Below, one piece after another: positions 1 through 6,410 of a DNA stretch of 10,756 bases. The DNA comes from Deltaproteobacteria bacterium (GTDB lineage Bacteria > Myxococcota_A > UBA9042 > DTJE01): the NCBI GenBank assembly GCA_013151875.1, contig JAADHL010000013.1, positions 1-10,756 on the forward strand, given 5' to 3'. Made by a program: the position numbers and the translations under genes. The stretch's first letter is position 1; the number at the start of each line of letters is the position of its first letter. Under the pieces are notes generated by a model that saw only the letters and a list, made by a program, of their open reading frames with translations, was not told where the DNA came from and searched no databases.

Positions 1-1
1 A

Positions 2-892
2 AAGGGGACCAAGCTGCTGCCGGAGATATTGAGGGCCAGGGGCTACAAGACCATTGGGCTGGTGGACGAATGGCTGCGTCGATTCCTGCCGTCTTTCAGG
101 CGTGGCTTCGATCATTACGAGGTGCCCTACGGGACAATGAAGTGGCGTAAGTTCGGCCAGGTCGCGGCGCCTTACACAACCTTCCGTGCAATTCAGGAAC
201 TGAACCGGTTACGGCCCGGCAAGCCGTTCTTTATGTATCTGCAGTACGAGGCGCCTCATCATCCTTATGTAAGGCACGGCGCGACCCCGGATTTCGGCAA
301 CCGCCCCATCGACCTGTATGACGGCGAGATTGCCTACGCGGACCACTACGTTGGGATCCTGATGGACTTTCTGAGGTTCACGAAGCTGCTGGATCGGACC
401 ATCGTCGTTGTTTTCGGGGACCACGGCGAGGAATTCGGTGAACACGGCGGCCATCAGCACTCCCACAACGTCCACGCCGAGAGCGTGCACGTCGCGCTGC
501 TGGTCCATGTCCCGGGGATGGGACACGCCGTGGTGAACCGGCGGGTTTCGCTGGTGGACGTTTTCCCGACGATCCTGGATGTGCTGGGTTTCCAGGAGGA
601 CGGCAAGGGTACCCAGGGCTTGAGCCTGGTGCGGGCCGTTTCCGGCTACGATTCGGACTACATGAGACCGATCTATTCGGAACTGATGGTCAACTGCGAG
701 GGGCCGTTGAAGTTCCGCAAGGCGATCTATCTGGGGGACTACAAGCTGATGTGGGACCTGTCGTCCAGGGAGGTGCTGCTGTATGACGTCCGCAAGGATC
801 CCGGCGAGAAACGACCCCTGGACAACCCCCCATTACGCAAGGACCTGTTCCGGCGCCTCAAGACGTTCGTTTCAAAAGGTGATCATCGGTAG
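2..892 (+). CDS. Sulfatase (alkaline phosphatase superfamily), 5' end outside the window
   Basis: The reading frame is open from base 2, so the gene starts upstream; about 296 C-terminal residues are visible. The frame opens with LLPEILRARGYKTIGL, the usual sulfatase block after the active-site region. Next come a PFFMYLQYEAPHHPY block, typical of the substrate-side histidine region, and YDGEIAYADHYVG. The VVFGDHGEEFGEHG block follows, whose Asp-His pair (codons at 419-424) is a metal ligand site in this superfamily. SLVDVFPTILDVLG follows, as in sulfatases. The CxPSR or SxPSR motif that becomes formylglycine should lie off the left edge, so activity cannot be judged. The family hydrolyses sulfate esters, but some relatives act on phosphate or phosphonate esters or transfer phosphoethanolamine. 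Substrate and cell location are unknown. The gene converges with the thiD-like gene, 51 nt away. Confidence 0.85.
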   Translation, partial: KGTKLLPEILRARGYKTIGLVDEWLRRFLPSFRRGFDHYEVPYGTMKWRKFGQVAAPYTTFRAIQELNRLRPGKPFFMYLQYEAPHHPYVRHGATPDFGNRPIDLYDGEIAYADHYVGILMDFLRFTKLLDRTIVVVFGDHGEEFGEHGGHQHSHNVHAESVHVALLVHVPGMGHAVVNRRVSLVDVFPTILDVLGFQEDGKGTQGLSLVRAVSGYDSDYMRPIYSELMVNCEGPLKFRKAIYLGDYKLMWDLSSREVLLYDVRKDPGEKRPLDNPPLRKDLFRRLKTFVSKGDHR

Positions 893-903
893 GCGTGGAC
901 TTT

Positions 904-925
904 GGCCCGTCCCATGCGGGACGCC
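904..925. terminator. Hairpin between convergent genes, possible bidirectional terminator
   Basis: The core is a perfect 6-bp stem CGTCCC/GGGACG (908-913 with 918-923) around the loop ATGC. It can be extended by GG/CC after a two-base bulge. It lies 15 nt after the sulfatase stop and 20 nt before the thiD stop on the other strand, where a shared terminator is expected. There is no clear T-run on either side, so intrinsic termination is uncertain. Confidence 0.35.
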
Positions 926-943
926 GCGCGAAGACGTGTGATT

Positions 944-1681
944 TCATAAACCAATCTCGTTGACCACGGCGTCGATGCCCAGTTGAACGGCCTCTGCCAG
1001 GCTGCTCCCCAGGGCGAGGTGGGCGGCGGCGGTGGAGGACAGGAGGCAGCCGGAGCCGTGTATGCCGCGAGGGAGGCGTTCGTGTCGCAAAAGCCTCACT
1101 GATTCGCCTTTGATCGCCAGGACATCGGTGACTGTTTCCGATTTCAGATGGCCGCCTTTGACCAGAACCGCGCCGGCTCCCATCCGCAGGATCGTGACGG
1201 CCGCGGACTCCATCTGCTCGACTCCCGTGATGTCCATGCGCGCCAGGACAGCGGCTTCGGGGACGTTGGGCGTGACCAGTGACGCCAGGGGAATCATATG
1301 ATCGCGAAGCGACGCAAGGTCTGAGTCATCGGTCAGGTTACCGCCGGATGAGGCGGCAAGGACCGGGTCCACGACCAATGGAGGTCTGGTTTTCAGGCCG
1401 CGGAGCAGACGGGCGACCGCTTCGCAGTTGGCCCTGGACCCCAGCATTCCTACCTTGACGGCCGCTGGATGCCTCGAGCGGACGGCGGCCTTGAACTGGG
1501 CCTCGACCATGTCCGGGGACACGTCTTCGAACCGATCGAATGAGTTTTCGTCCTGAGCTGTCAGGGATGTCGCCACCACCCGGCAATCGACCCCGGCCGA
1601 GTTGACGGCGCGTGCGTCACGCAGGATTCCGGCGCCCCCGCTGGGATCAAGTCCGGCGATGACCAGTACCGGTGGTTTCAT
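944..1681 (-). CDS. thiD: Hydroxymethylpyrimidine/phosphomethylpyrimidine kinase (ThiD family)
   Basis: The 245-residue ribokinase-fold protein begins with PVLVIAGLDPSGGAGILRD, the substrate-binding start of ThiD. Later blocks are VKVGMLGS, VVDPVLAASSGG (ThiD DPVM..SG), LVTPNVPEA, AVLVKGGHL and GIHGSGCLLSS, the anion-hole and catalytic motif seen as hGTGC in most members. The family phosphorylates HMP and then HMP-phosphate to HMP-PP for thiamin synthesis in the cytoplasm; some relatives act on pyridoxal. The block after TAQ (DENSF) differs from the common NT-G, so exact specificity is less certain than the family. The ATG at 1681 lies 10 nt after the stop of the membrane-protein gene, with a GAGG Shine-Dalgarno about 8 nt upstream. 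No other thiamin gene is present and no TPP riboswitch was recognised, so its place behind a lipoprotein operon is unexplained. Confidence 0.87.
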   Translation of the reverse strand: MKPPVLVIAGLDPSGGAGILRDARAVNSAGVDCRVVATSLTAQDENSFDRFEDVSPDMVEAQFKAAVRSRHPAAVKVGMLGSRANCEAVARLLRGLKTRPPLVVDPVLAASSGGNLTDDSDLASLRDHMIPLASLVTPNVPEAAVLARMDITGVEQMESAAVTILRMGAGAVLVKGGHLKSETVTDVLAIKGESVRLLRHERLPRGIHGSGCLLSSTAAAHLALGSSLAEAVQLGIDAVVNEIGL

Positions 1682-1691
1682 CTTTGCCGCC

Positions 1692-2159
1692 TCAGCTTTT
1701 ACGCCTCAGCCTGGCCACTACCAACTGGACCAGAAGTGACAGGCCCGCCACGGAGTACATGGCGATGGGGACATACAGGATGGGGAGTTCCGGCCTGCCT
1801 GTTACCCTGCCGATTATCACCGGCCTGCCGGGCACCTTGTCCAGCAGGACCCATACCCAAAAAACCAGCAGGACGAGGTTGGTGACCACGAGCCCCCCCG
1901 CCGCAAAGGTTTGACCGGTATACTGGGCAATGAACCGCAGGGCGATGAAGAGCCACAGCAGCAGGCCCATCAGCGGATACATGATCGGATATGGGAAATC
2001 GTTCGTGAACACTATCCATGAGAGCACGGCCGTCGCGGCCAGGTGAATCGTCATGACCCATGCGGTCAGACCGTGTGTCAGCACGGGGAGCGCGCCGCGG
2101 ATCCGGTCGGCGTCCGCCTGCGCCATGGCCTTGATATTGTGTCCTTGCGGACTGCTCAT
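1692..2159 (-). CDS. Four-helix integral membrane protein of unknown function
   Basis: I do not recognise the family. The frame continues upstream to 2345, but the ATG at 2159 is preferred: it overlaps the stop of the lipoprotein gene as ATGA, and the upstream extension is Arg-rich sequence antisense-like in character. This gives 155 residues. A polar N-terminus of about 25 residues is followed by four hydrophobic stretches: roughly 26-50 (around AWVMTIHLAATAVLSWIVF), 56-77 (PIMYPLMGLLLWLFIALRF), 84-106 (GGLVVTNLVLLVFWVWVLL) and 122-150 (ILYVPIAMYSVAGLSLLVQL). The protein ends in a basic tail, RLRRKS. The conserved-looking tracts between helices 3 and 4 carry Gly, Pro and Arg. Placement between a secreted lipoprotein and a ThiD kinase suggests co-translation with the lipoprotein but gives no clear function. 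Confidence 0.75.
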   Translation of the reverse strand: MSSPQGHNIKAMAQADADRIRGALPVLTHGLTAWVMTIHLAATAVLSWIVFTNDFPYPIMYPLMGLLLWLFIALRFIAQYTGQTFAAGGLVVTNLVLLVFWVWVLLDKVPGRPVIIGRVTGRPELPILYVPIAMYSVAGLSLLVQLVVARLRRKS

Positions 2160-3562
2160 TGGCACTTTCCAACCACCAGCACGTCGTCGATGTAAACGCC
2201 TTCGTAAGTATTGGCGAACCCATTGGTCGTGTCGAATTCGAACACGACCCTGACCTTTTGACCGGCGAACGCGGCCAGGCTGATGTTCACCGGCACGAAG
2301 GCGCCCGAGGTATTGGCGAACTGCGGGTACTGCGCCGTGGACCACACCACGGACTCGTCCCCGTCGTCCGTGACGACGATCACCGAAAGCACATCGGAAG
2401 AAGCCACGATCTCGGTTTCCTTCCAGACCTGGAATCGCAGTTCGGGGTCCAGGGTCTTGGACAGGTCGAGTTGTGCGGATGCCGCCCTGCCGCCGACCGG
2501 CGTCTGGACGTCCACGTTGTAGGAGTGATTGTCGGGGTCGCCGAAGTAAAGGCTGGCCGGCGGGCTGACGGAGCGCTTTTGATCAACCACCCACCCGGGT
2601 CCCTCGCCGTACAGCGGTGTCGCGGTGAAGCCGTCCATCTTCAGGTCGTCGAACGTTGCTGAAAGCACGGACGTGGTGCAGCATTCGGGCGAGGACACCA
2701 GGGTTATCTCGCACTCGCCCTTATCTCCCGCGGATGGGATCACGCACTTGCCGACCTTGCACGGGTCGGTGACGGCGCAGTCCGCGTCCGAGGCGCAGCA
2801 CGCCCCCACCGAGGAGTGTTCGCAGTGCAGGTCCTTGCAGGCGTCCACGGTGCAGGCGTTTCCGTCGTCGCATTCAGCGTCGTTGGAGCAGCACCCCGGT
2901 GGTTCGGTGTACTCGCACACGTTTTTGTCGTTGCAGACCCCATTCTGAGTGCAGGGGTCGTCGTCATCGCAGTCTTCATCGTACTGGCAGCACCCGGCGT
3001 TGACGTGCACGCACTTGCCTTCCTCGCAGGTGTCGCTGGTGCACGGGTTGGAATCAATGCAGTCGAGGTCGTTCTGGCAGCAGTACCCCGTAATGATCTG
3101 GTGCGTGCATTTATTGGACTGGCAGTCGTCCAGGGTGCAGGGATCGCCGTCGTCGCAATGGGAGGCGTCCTTGCAGCAGGTGGTGTCCGGCACTTCATGT
3201 TTGCAGGCATAGGAATAACAGGTGTCCGTGGTGCACGGATCGCCGTCGTCGCAATCAACCTCGGTGATGCAGCAGAGCGGCTTGTAATCGTGGGCGCACT
3301 GCCCGTTCGCGCAGGTGTCGTCGGTGCACAGGTTGCCGTCGTCGCAGTCCAGCGGGGTATACACGCATTTGCTGCCCAGACATTCGTCTATCGTGCACTG
3401 ATCGCCGTCGTCGCATTGGGAGGCCGTGACGCATTCCGGCGACGCACCCTTGTCGGGACCGATTCCGGCGTCCGAACCCGGATTGTCGCCGCCGCCCCCC
3501 CCGCATGCCGTCAGTGCCGAGGCAGTTGCCGCCACGGCCCAGAAAAACGAGCCCGCGTTCAT
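2156..3562 (-). CDS. Secreted Cys-rich repeat lipoprotein with C-terminal beta-sandwich-like domain
   Basis: The start is taken at the ATG at 3562, giving 468 residues. The N-terminus MNAGSFFWAVAATASALTAC is a hydrophobic signal with an LTAC lipobox, so Cys20 is the likely lipidated residue. It is unusual in having no Lys or Arg before the hydrophobic core. A Gly/Asp-rich linker follows (about 21-42), then eight modules of 30-32 residues (about 44-295). These have the pattern CC-x4-(D/E)CDDGDPCTxDxC-x4-C-x-H and hold 47 Cys in all. The last 170 residues carry ATFDDL near the start and EGVYIDDVLVVG near the end, as in jelly-roll, MAM-like or peptidase-associated beta-sandwich domains. The Asp-rich loops between paired Cys could bind Ca2+. 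Such modules are common in myxobacteria-like surface proteins, so an outer-membrane or surface adhesive or binding role is likely but not shown. Confidence 0.82.
   Translation of the reverse strand: MNAGSFFWAVAATASALTACGGGGGDNPGSDAGIGPDKGASPECVTASQCDDGDQCTIDECLGSKCVYTPLDCDDGNLCTDDTCANGQCAHDYKPLCCITEVDCDDGDPCTTDTCYSYACKHEVPDTTCCKDASHCDDGDPCTLDDCQSNKCTHQIITGYCCQNDLDCIDSNPCTSDTCEEGKCVHVNAGCCQYDEDCDDDDPCTQNGVCNDKNVCEYTEPPGCCSNDAECDDGNACTVDACKDLHCEHSSVGACCASDADCAVTDPCKVGKCVIPSAGDKGECEITLVSSPECCTTSVLSATFDDLKMDGFTATPLYGEGPGWVVDQKRSVSPPASLYFGDPDNHSYNVDVQTPVGGRAASAQLDLSKTLDPELRFQVWKETEIVASSDVLSVIVVTDDGDESVVWSTAQYPQFANTSGAFVPVNISLAAFAGQKVRVVFEFDTTNGFANTYEGVYIDDVLVVGKCQ
2678..3433 (-). repeat. Eight tandem Cys-rich modules (coding repeat)
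   Basis: This stretch encodes eight tandem modules of about 31 residues. The best-kept core is CDDGDPCT: modules 3 and 4 are exact, and variants are CDDGDQCT, CDDGNLCT, CIDSNPCT, CDDDDPCT, CDDGNACT and CAVTDPCK. Most modules end in a CC pair. At DNA level the core gives repeated GCCGTCGTCGCA strings on the plus strand, near 3150, 3242 and 3408. Identity outside the core is low, so the array is old rather than a recent expansion. Confidence 0.85.
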
Positions 3563-3720
3563 GTCTCCAAATCCCCAGATGCCTGTCCGATGATAACAGT
3601 TGGACGAATCATCGGCGACCGCGAATATGATGTCCATTCCCAGGCCATCTTGTTGGTCGGAAGGATTCCCGTGGTCCATGATTCCGGTAGCGCCGCGCTT
3701 GCCTTCACCGCGAGCCATGA

Positions 3721-3749
3721 TCGACATGATCGGACAATTGCAATATCAT
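3721..3749 (+). promoter_or_regulatory. Predicted sigma70-type promoter of the his operon
   Basis: TCGACA (3721-3726, five of six matches to TTGACA) is separated by exactly 17 bp from TATCAT (3744-3749, five of six to TATAAT). Transcription would start near 3755-3758, about 36 nt before the hisG start. The site lies in the divergent intergenic region. The spacer contains the palindromes CAATTG and ATTGCAAT, and the direct repeat CATGATCG (3716-3723 and 3725-3732) covers the -35 box. This is prediction only. Confidence 0.55.
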
Positions 3750-3756
3750 GACGCCT

Positions 3757-3777
3757 TGCGGACGCTTCGGGTCCGCA
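3757..3777 (+). promoter_or_regulatory. 5'-UTR stem-loop with cUUCGg tetraloop upstream of hisG
   Basis: TGCGGAC (3757-3763) pairs perfectly with GTCCGCA (3771-3777). Inside the loop, C3765 and G3770 can close a UUCG tetraloop with one bulged G. The hairpin begins at or within a few bases of the predicted transcription start and ends 3 nt before the AAGG Shine-Dalgarno of hisG. A 5'-terminal stem like this commonly protects an mRNA from decay. It is followed by only three T bases, so it is a weak terminator candidate. Confidence 0.55.
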
Positions 3778-3792
3778 TTTAAGGTAATGCCC

Positions 3793-4656
3793 ATGTCCGA
3801 AACCATAATCAGGCTGGCGGTCCCGAAGGGGAGGCTGGAACCGGAGGTCACGACCCTGTTGCGCGACGTGGGCCTGGATCCCGGACGGGGCGCGCGGTCC
3901 TATAGGCCCACTGTTTCCGCCCCGGACATCGCCCTCAAGATGTTCAAGCCCCAGAACATCCCCGCTCTGGTGGGGCTGGGTTCCGCGGACGTTGGATTCA
4001 CCGGCGGCGACTGGGTCAAGGAATCCGGCGCCGACGTGGTCGAGGTCCTGGACCTGGGCTTCAATCCGGTGCGTATCGTGGCCGCCGCGGGCCGTGATGT
4101 GAACGGATTGTCCGACCTGAAGGGTCGGCGTGTGGTGGTGGCGTCGGAATACGAGAAAATCACCCGGGAGTTCATGCGGGACCAGGGACTGGAGCACACG
4201 TTCGTGCGCTCTTACGGCGCGACCGAGGTGTTCCCGCCCGAGGACGCGGACCTCATCGTGGACAACGTGTCCACCGGTGCGACGCTGGCGTCACACGGAC
4301 TGAAGGTTCTGGCCGAGGTGATGACTTCCACCACCCGGTTCATCGCCGCCCCCCGGGCCATGGGCGACCCGGTCAGGCGCGAAAGGATCGAGGGACTTGC
4401 GGGTCTGATGCGATCGGTCCTGGCCGCCCGCGAAAGGGTGCTGCTCGAGATGAACGTGCCGGCCGACCGCCTGGATACGGTGGTTGCGGCCGCCCCCGGG
4501 ATGAAGAGCCCCACGGTCAGTCCCCTGTTCGGAGGCGACGGGTTTTCGGTGAAGGTCGCCGTGCTCCGTAGCGAGGTGCCCGCGCTGGTTCCTCGACTGA
4601 AGGAATTGGGGGCATCCGACATACTCGAGTACACCCTCAACAAGATCGTGATTTGA
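3793..4656 (+). CDS. hisG: ATP phosphoribosyltransferase, long regulatory form (HisG-L)
   Basis: This enzyme joins ATP and PRPP to make phosphoribosyl-ATP, step 1 of histidine synthesis. The start ATG at 3793 is preferred because AAGG lies about 8 nt upstream; the in-frame ATG at 3787 would add only two residues and sits too close to that site. The 287-residue protein opens with RLAVPKGRL. It has the GLGSADVGFTGGDWV block, the LGFNPVRIVAAAG strand and the PRPP-binding loop DLIVDNVSTGATLASHGL. The last 75 or so residues (SPTVSPLFGGDGFSVKVAV... to NKIVI) match the ferredoxin-like regulatory domain of long HisG. Long forms are normally inhibited by histidine and need no HisZ, and no hisZ is seen. 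It is first in the operon, and its TGA overlaps the hisC ATG by one base. Confidence 0.94.
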   Translation: MSETIIRLAVPKGRLEPEVTTLLRDVGLDPGRGARSYRPTVSAPDIALKMFKPQNIPALVGLGSADVGFTGGDWVKESGADVVEVLDLGFNPVRIVAAAGRDVNGLSDLKGRRVVVASEYEKITREFMRDQGLEHTFVRSYGATEVFPPEDADLIVDNVSTGATLASHGLKVLAEVMTSTTRFIAAPRAMGDPVRRERIEGLAGLMRSVLAARERVLLEMNVPADRLDTVVAAAPGMKSPTVSPLFGGDGFSVKVAVLRSEVPALVPRLKELGASDILEYTLNKIVI

Positions 4657-6410
4657 TGATCGATTTTCCGGCGCCCATGCCTCGTCGCGAGATTGACGAG
4701 ATGGTCCGATACCAGGCCCCGGCGGAAGGCCGGCGCGGTATGCTGAGGCTGGACTTCAACGAAAACACCATTGGATGTTCCCAGGAGGTGATCGAGGCGC
4801 TCAAGGGCCTGACCCTGGAGGACCTTGCGGCCTATCCCGAATATGGGAGCATTACGAGAAAGGTGTCGCGGCACCTGGGACTGGACCCGGACATGGTGGT
4901 GCTGACCAATGGCACAGACGAGGCCATAAGGGCGATCTATCTGGCCTATCTTTCGCCGGGGGATGCCCTGATCCTGCCCGTGCCGACGTTCGCCCTGTTC
5001 CGCATCCACGCCCAGATCCTGGGAATAGGTTTCGATGCCGTGTCCTATGGGCGCGACATGTCCTTTCCTTTTGATGACGTGATGCGACGCCTGAAGGCCG
5101 AAACAGCGCCGCGGATGCTCGTGGTCGTTAATCCCAACAACCCCACCGGCACCCTGGTGGAGCCGCGGGACCTGGAACGCATGGTGTCCACAGCGGCCGG
5201 GCGTGGGACCGTGGTGCTGCTGGACGAGGCCTACTGGGAGTATTCGGGCGTCGGACTGATCGAATGGGTGCGTCGTTTCCCCAACCTGCTTGTCATCCGC
5301 ACCTTTTCCAAGGCATACGGCCTTGCCGGGCTGAGGGTGGGCGTGATTGCCGGATGCAAGCCGCTGGTCGCTCCACTGAAAAAGATCGTCAGCCCCTACG
5401 GCGTCAGTTCCCTGGCGGTGACCGCTCTGGAAGCGGCGTTGAGGAACCGTGGTTACGTCAGGCGCTATGTCCGCATGGTTCACGCGGGCAGAAGAGTGGT
5501 TGAAAAGGGCCTGGATCGCCTCAAGGTGCATCGCTTCCCGACCAGGGCCAATTTTCTGCTGGCCAGGTTCGGGGCCGAGGCGGAACGCGTGCGCCTGGCG
5601 CTGAAGGAAGAAGGCATCCTGGTGAGGGGGCTGGGCGGTGGACCGGTCACCAGAGGGTGTCTGAGGGTCGGGATCGGCTCCTCTGGGCAGTCCAGGGTTC
5701 TGGTGAAGACTCTGGAGCGGATCTTCAGGGGGCGCGCCCTTGTGTTCGACATGGACGGGGTCCTGGTGGACGTGTCTGAATCGTACCGCGCCGCCATCGC
5801 CGCCACCGTGGGGGACCTTGGGGGTGGACCAGTGACATTCGACGAGATACACCTCGCGCGCAACTCCGGCTCTTTTTCCGACGATTGGGCCCTGACCCGG
5901 TGGCTCCTTGCCGAACGTGGGGTCCAAAAATCCATGCGCAGCGTGAAGAGGGTGTTTCAAAGGCACTACCTCGGGGTCGGAAAGGAACGCGGACTGCGCG
6001 AGATGGAGTCCTGGCTCATGCCCCGCGCGACACTGGCCCGGCTTGCGCGCCGACATCCACTTGGAATCGTGACGTCCAGGCCGCGTGAAGAGGCCATCTG
6101 GACCATGAAACGATTCGGCGTTCAGAAGTATTTCAGGGTGGTGGTCGCCCGCGAGGACGTTGGACGCGCCGGAAACCTGAAACCATCACCCCACGGGCTG
6201 CTCAAGGCCCATGACGCTTTGGGGGCCAGGCTTGCCGCGTACGTGGGAGATTCGACCTCGGACATGGTCGCGGCCAATGCGGCCGGGTTTCTGACGGTGG
6301 GTTGCCGCACCCCGGGTGCCGACCCCCAGGTCCATGATCGCCTCCTGGCCGATGCGGGCGCGGACGTATTGATTCCTGACGTTACCCGCATAACGGATGT
6401 GCTGCCATGA
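4656..6410 (+). CDS. hisC: HisC-HAD fusion: histidinol-phosphate aminotransferase with fused HAD phosphatase
   Basis: The 584-residue protein has two complete domains. Residues 1 to about 355 are a fold-type I HisC: RLDFNENT, LTNGTDEAI, VVNPNNPTGTL, LLDEAYWEY and RTFSKAYGLAGLRVG, whose Lys219 should bind PLP. From about 361 a HAD subfamily I hydrolase follows with every motif kept: FDMDGVLVD (Asp365 nucleophile, Asp367 acid/base), VTSRP (Thr473), Lys509 in NLKPS, and VGDSTSD (Asp532, Asp536). HisC converts imidazole-acetol phosphate and glutamate to histidinol phosphate, whose dephosphorylation is the next step. No other phosphatase is encoded in the visible operon, so the HAD domain is the natural candidate, although this is inferred. 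The HAD part resembles, from memory, the TIGR01548 group rather than the E. coli HisB-N type. The ATG at 4656 is chosen over the TTG at 4653. Confidence 0.92.
   Translation: MIDFPAPMPRREIDEMVRYQAPAEGRRGMLRLDFNENTIGCSQEVIEALKGLTLEDLAAYPEYGSITRKVSRHLGLDPDMVVLTNGTDEAIRAIYLAYLSPGDALILPVPTFALFRIHAQILGIGFDAVSYGRDMSFPFDDVMRRLKAETAPRMLVVVNPNNPTGTLVEPRDLERMVSTAAGRGTVVLLDEAYWEYSGVGLIEWVRRFPNLLVIRTFSKAYGLAGLRVGVIAGCKPLVAPLKKIVSPYGVSSLAVTALEAALRNRGYVRRYVRMVHAGRRVVEKGLDRLKVHRFPTRANFLLARFGAEAERVRLALKEEGILVRGLGGGPVTRGCLRVGIGSSGQSRVLVKTLERIFRGRALVFDMDGVLVDVSESYRAAIAATVGDLGGGPVTFDEIHLARNSGSFSDDWALTRWLLAERGVQKSMRSVKRVFQRHYLGVGKERGLREMESWLMPRATLARLARRHPLGIVTSRPREEAIWTMKRFGVQKYFRVVVAREDVGRAGNLKPSPHGLLKAHDALGARLAAYVGDSTSDMVAANAAGFLTVGCRTPGADPQVHDRLLADAGADVLIPDVTRITDVLP

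Noticed and set aside
1692..2345. Longer 217-residue version of the membrane protein
   Set aside because: The first 62 residues overlap the lipoprotein frame and are Arg-rich; the ATG at 2159 with the ATGA overlap is a normal coupled start.
2678..3433. Possible CRISPR-like or non-coding tandem repeat
   Set aside because: The repeated strings are degenerate, keep one reading frame and encode a Cys-rich module, so this is a protein repeat.
2816..3751. A 311-codon plus-strand open frame rich in Val/Ala/Gly
   Set aside because: It mirrors the Cys/Asp-repeat lipoprotein; the repeated hydrophobic VVAV text is the complement of the repeated CDDGD codons, not a membrane protein.
3563..3792. Classical his attenuator with a His-rich leader peptide
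   Set aside because: No short frame with a run of His codons was found and the predicted leader is only about 36 nt, too short for an attenuator.
4212..6056. A 614-codon minus-strand open frame opposite hisG and hisC-HAD
   Set aside because: It lies antisense to two unambiguous his genes, its translation is His/Gln/Pro/Arg-rich with no recognisable domain, and such frames arise from GC-rich third positions on the coding strand.
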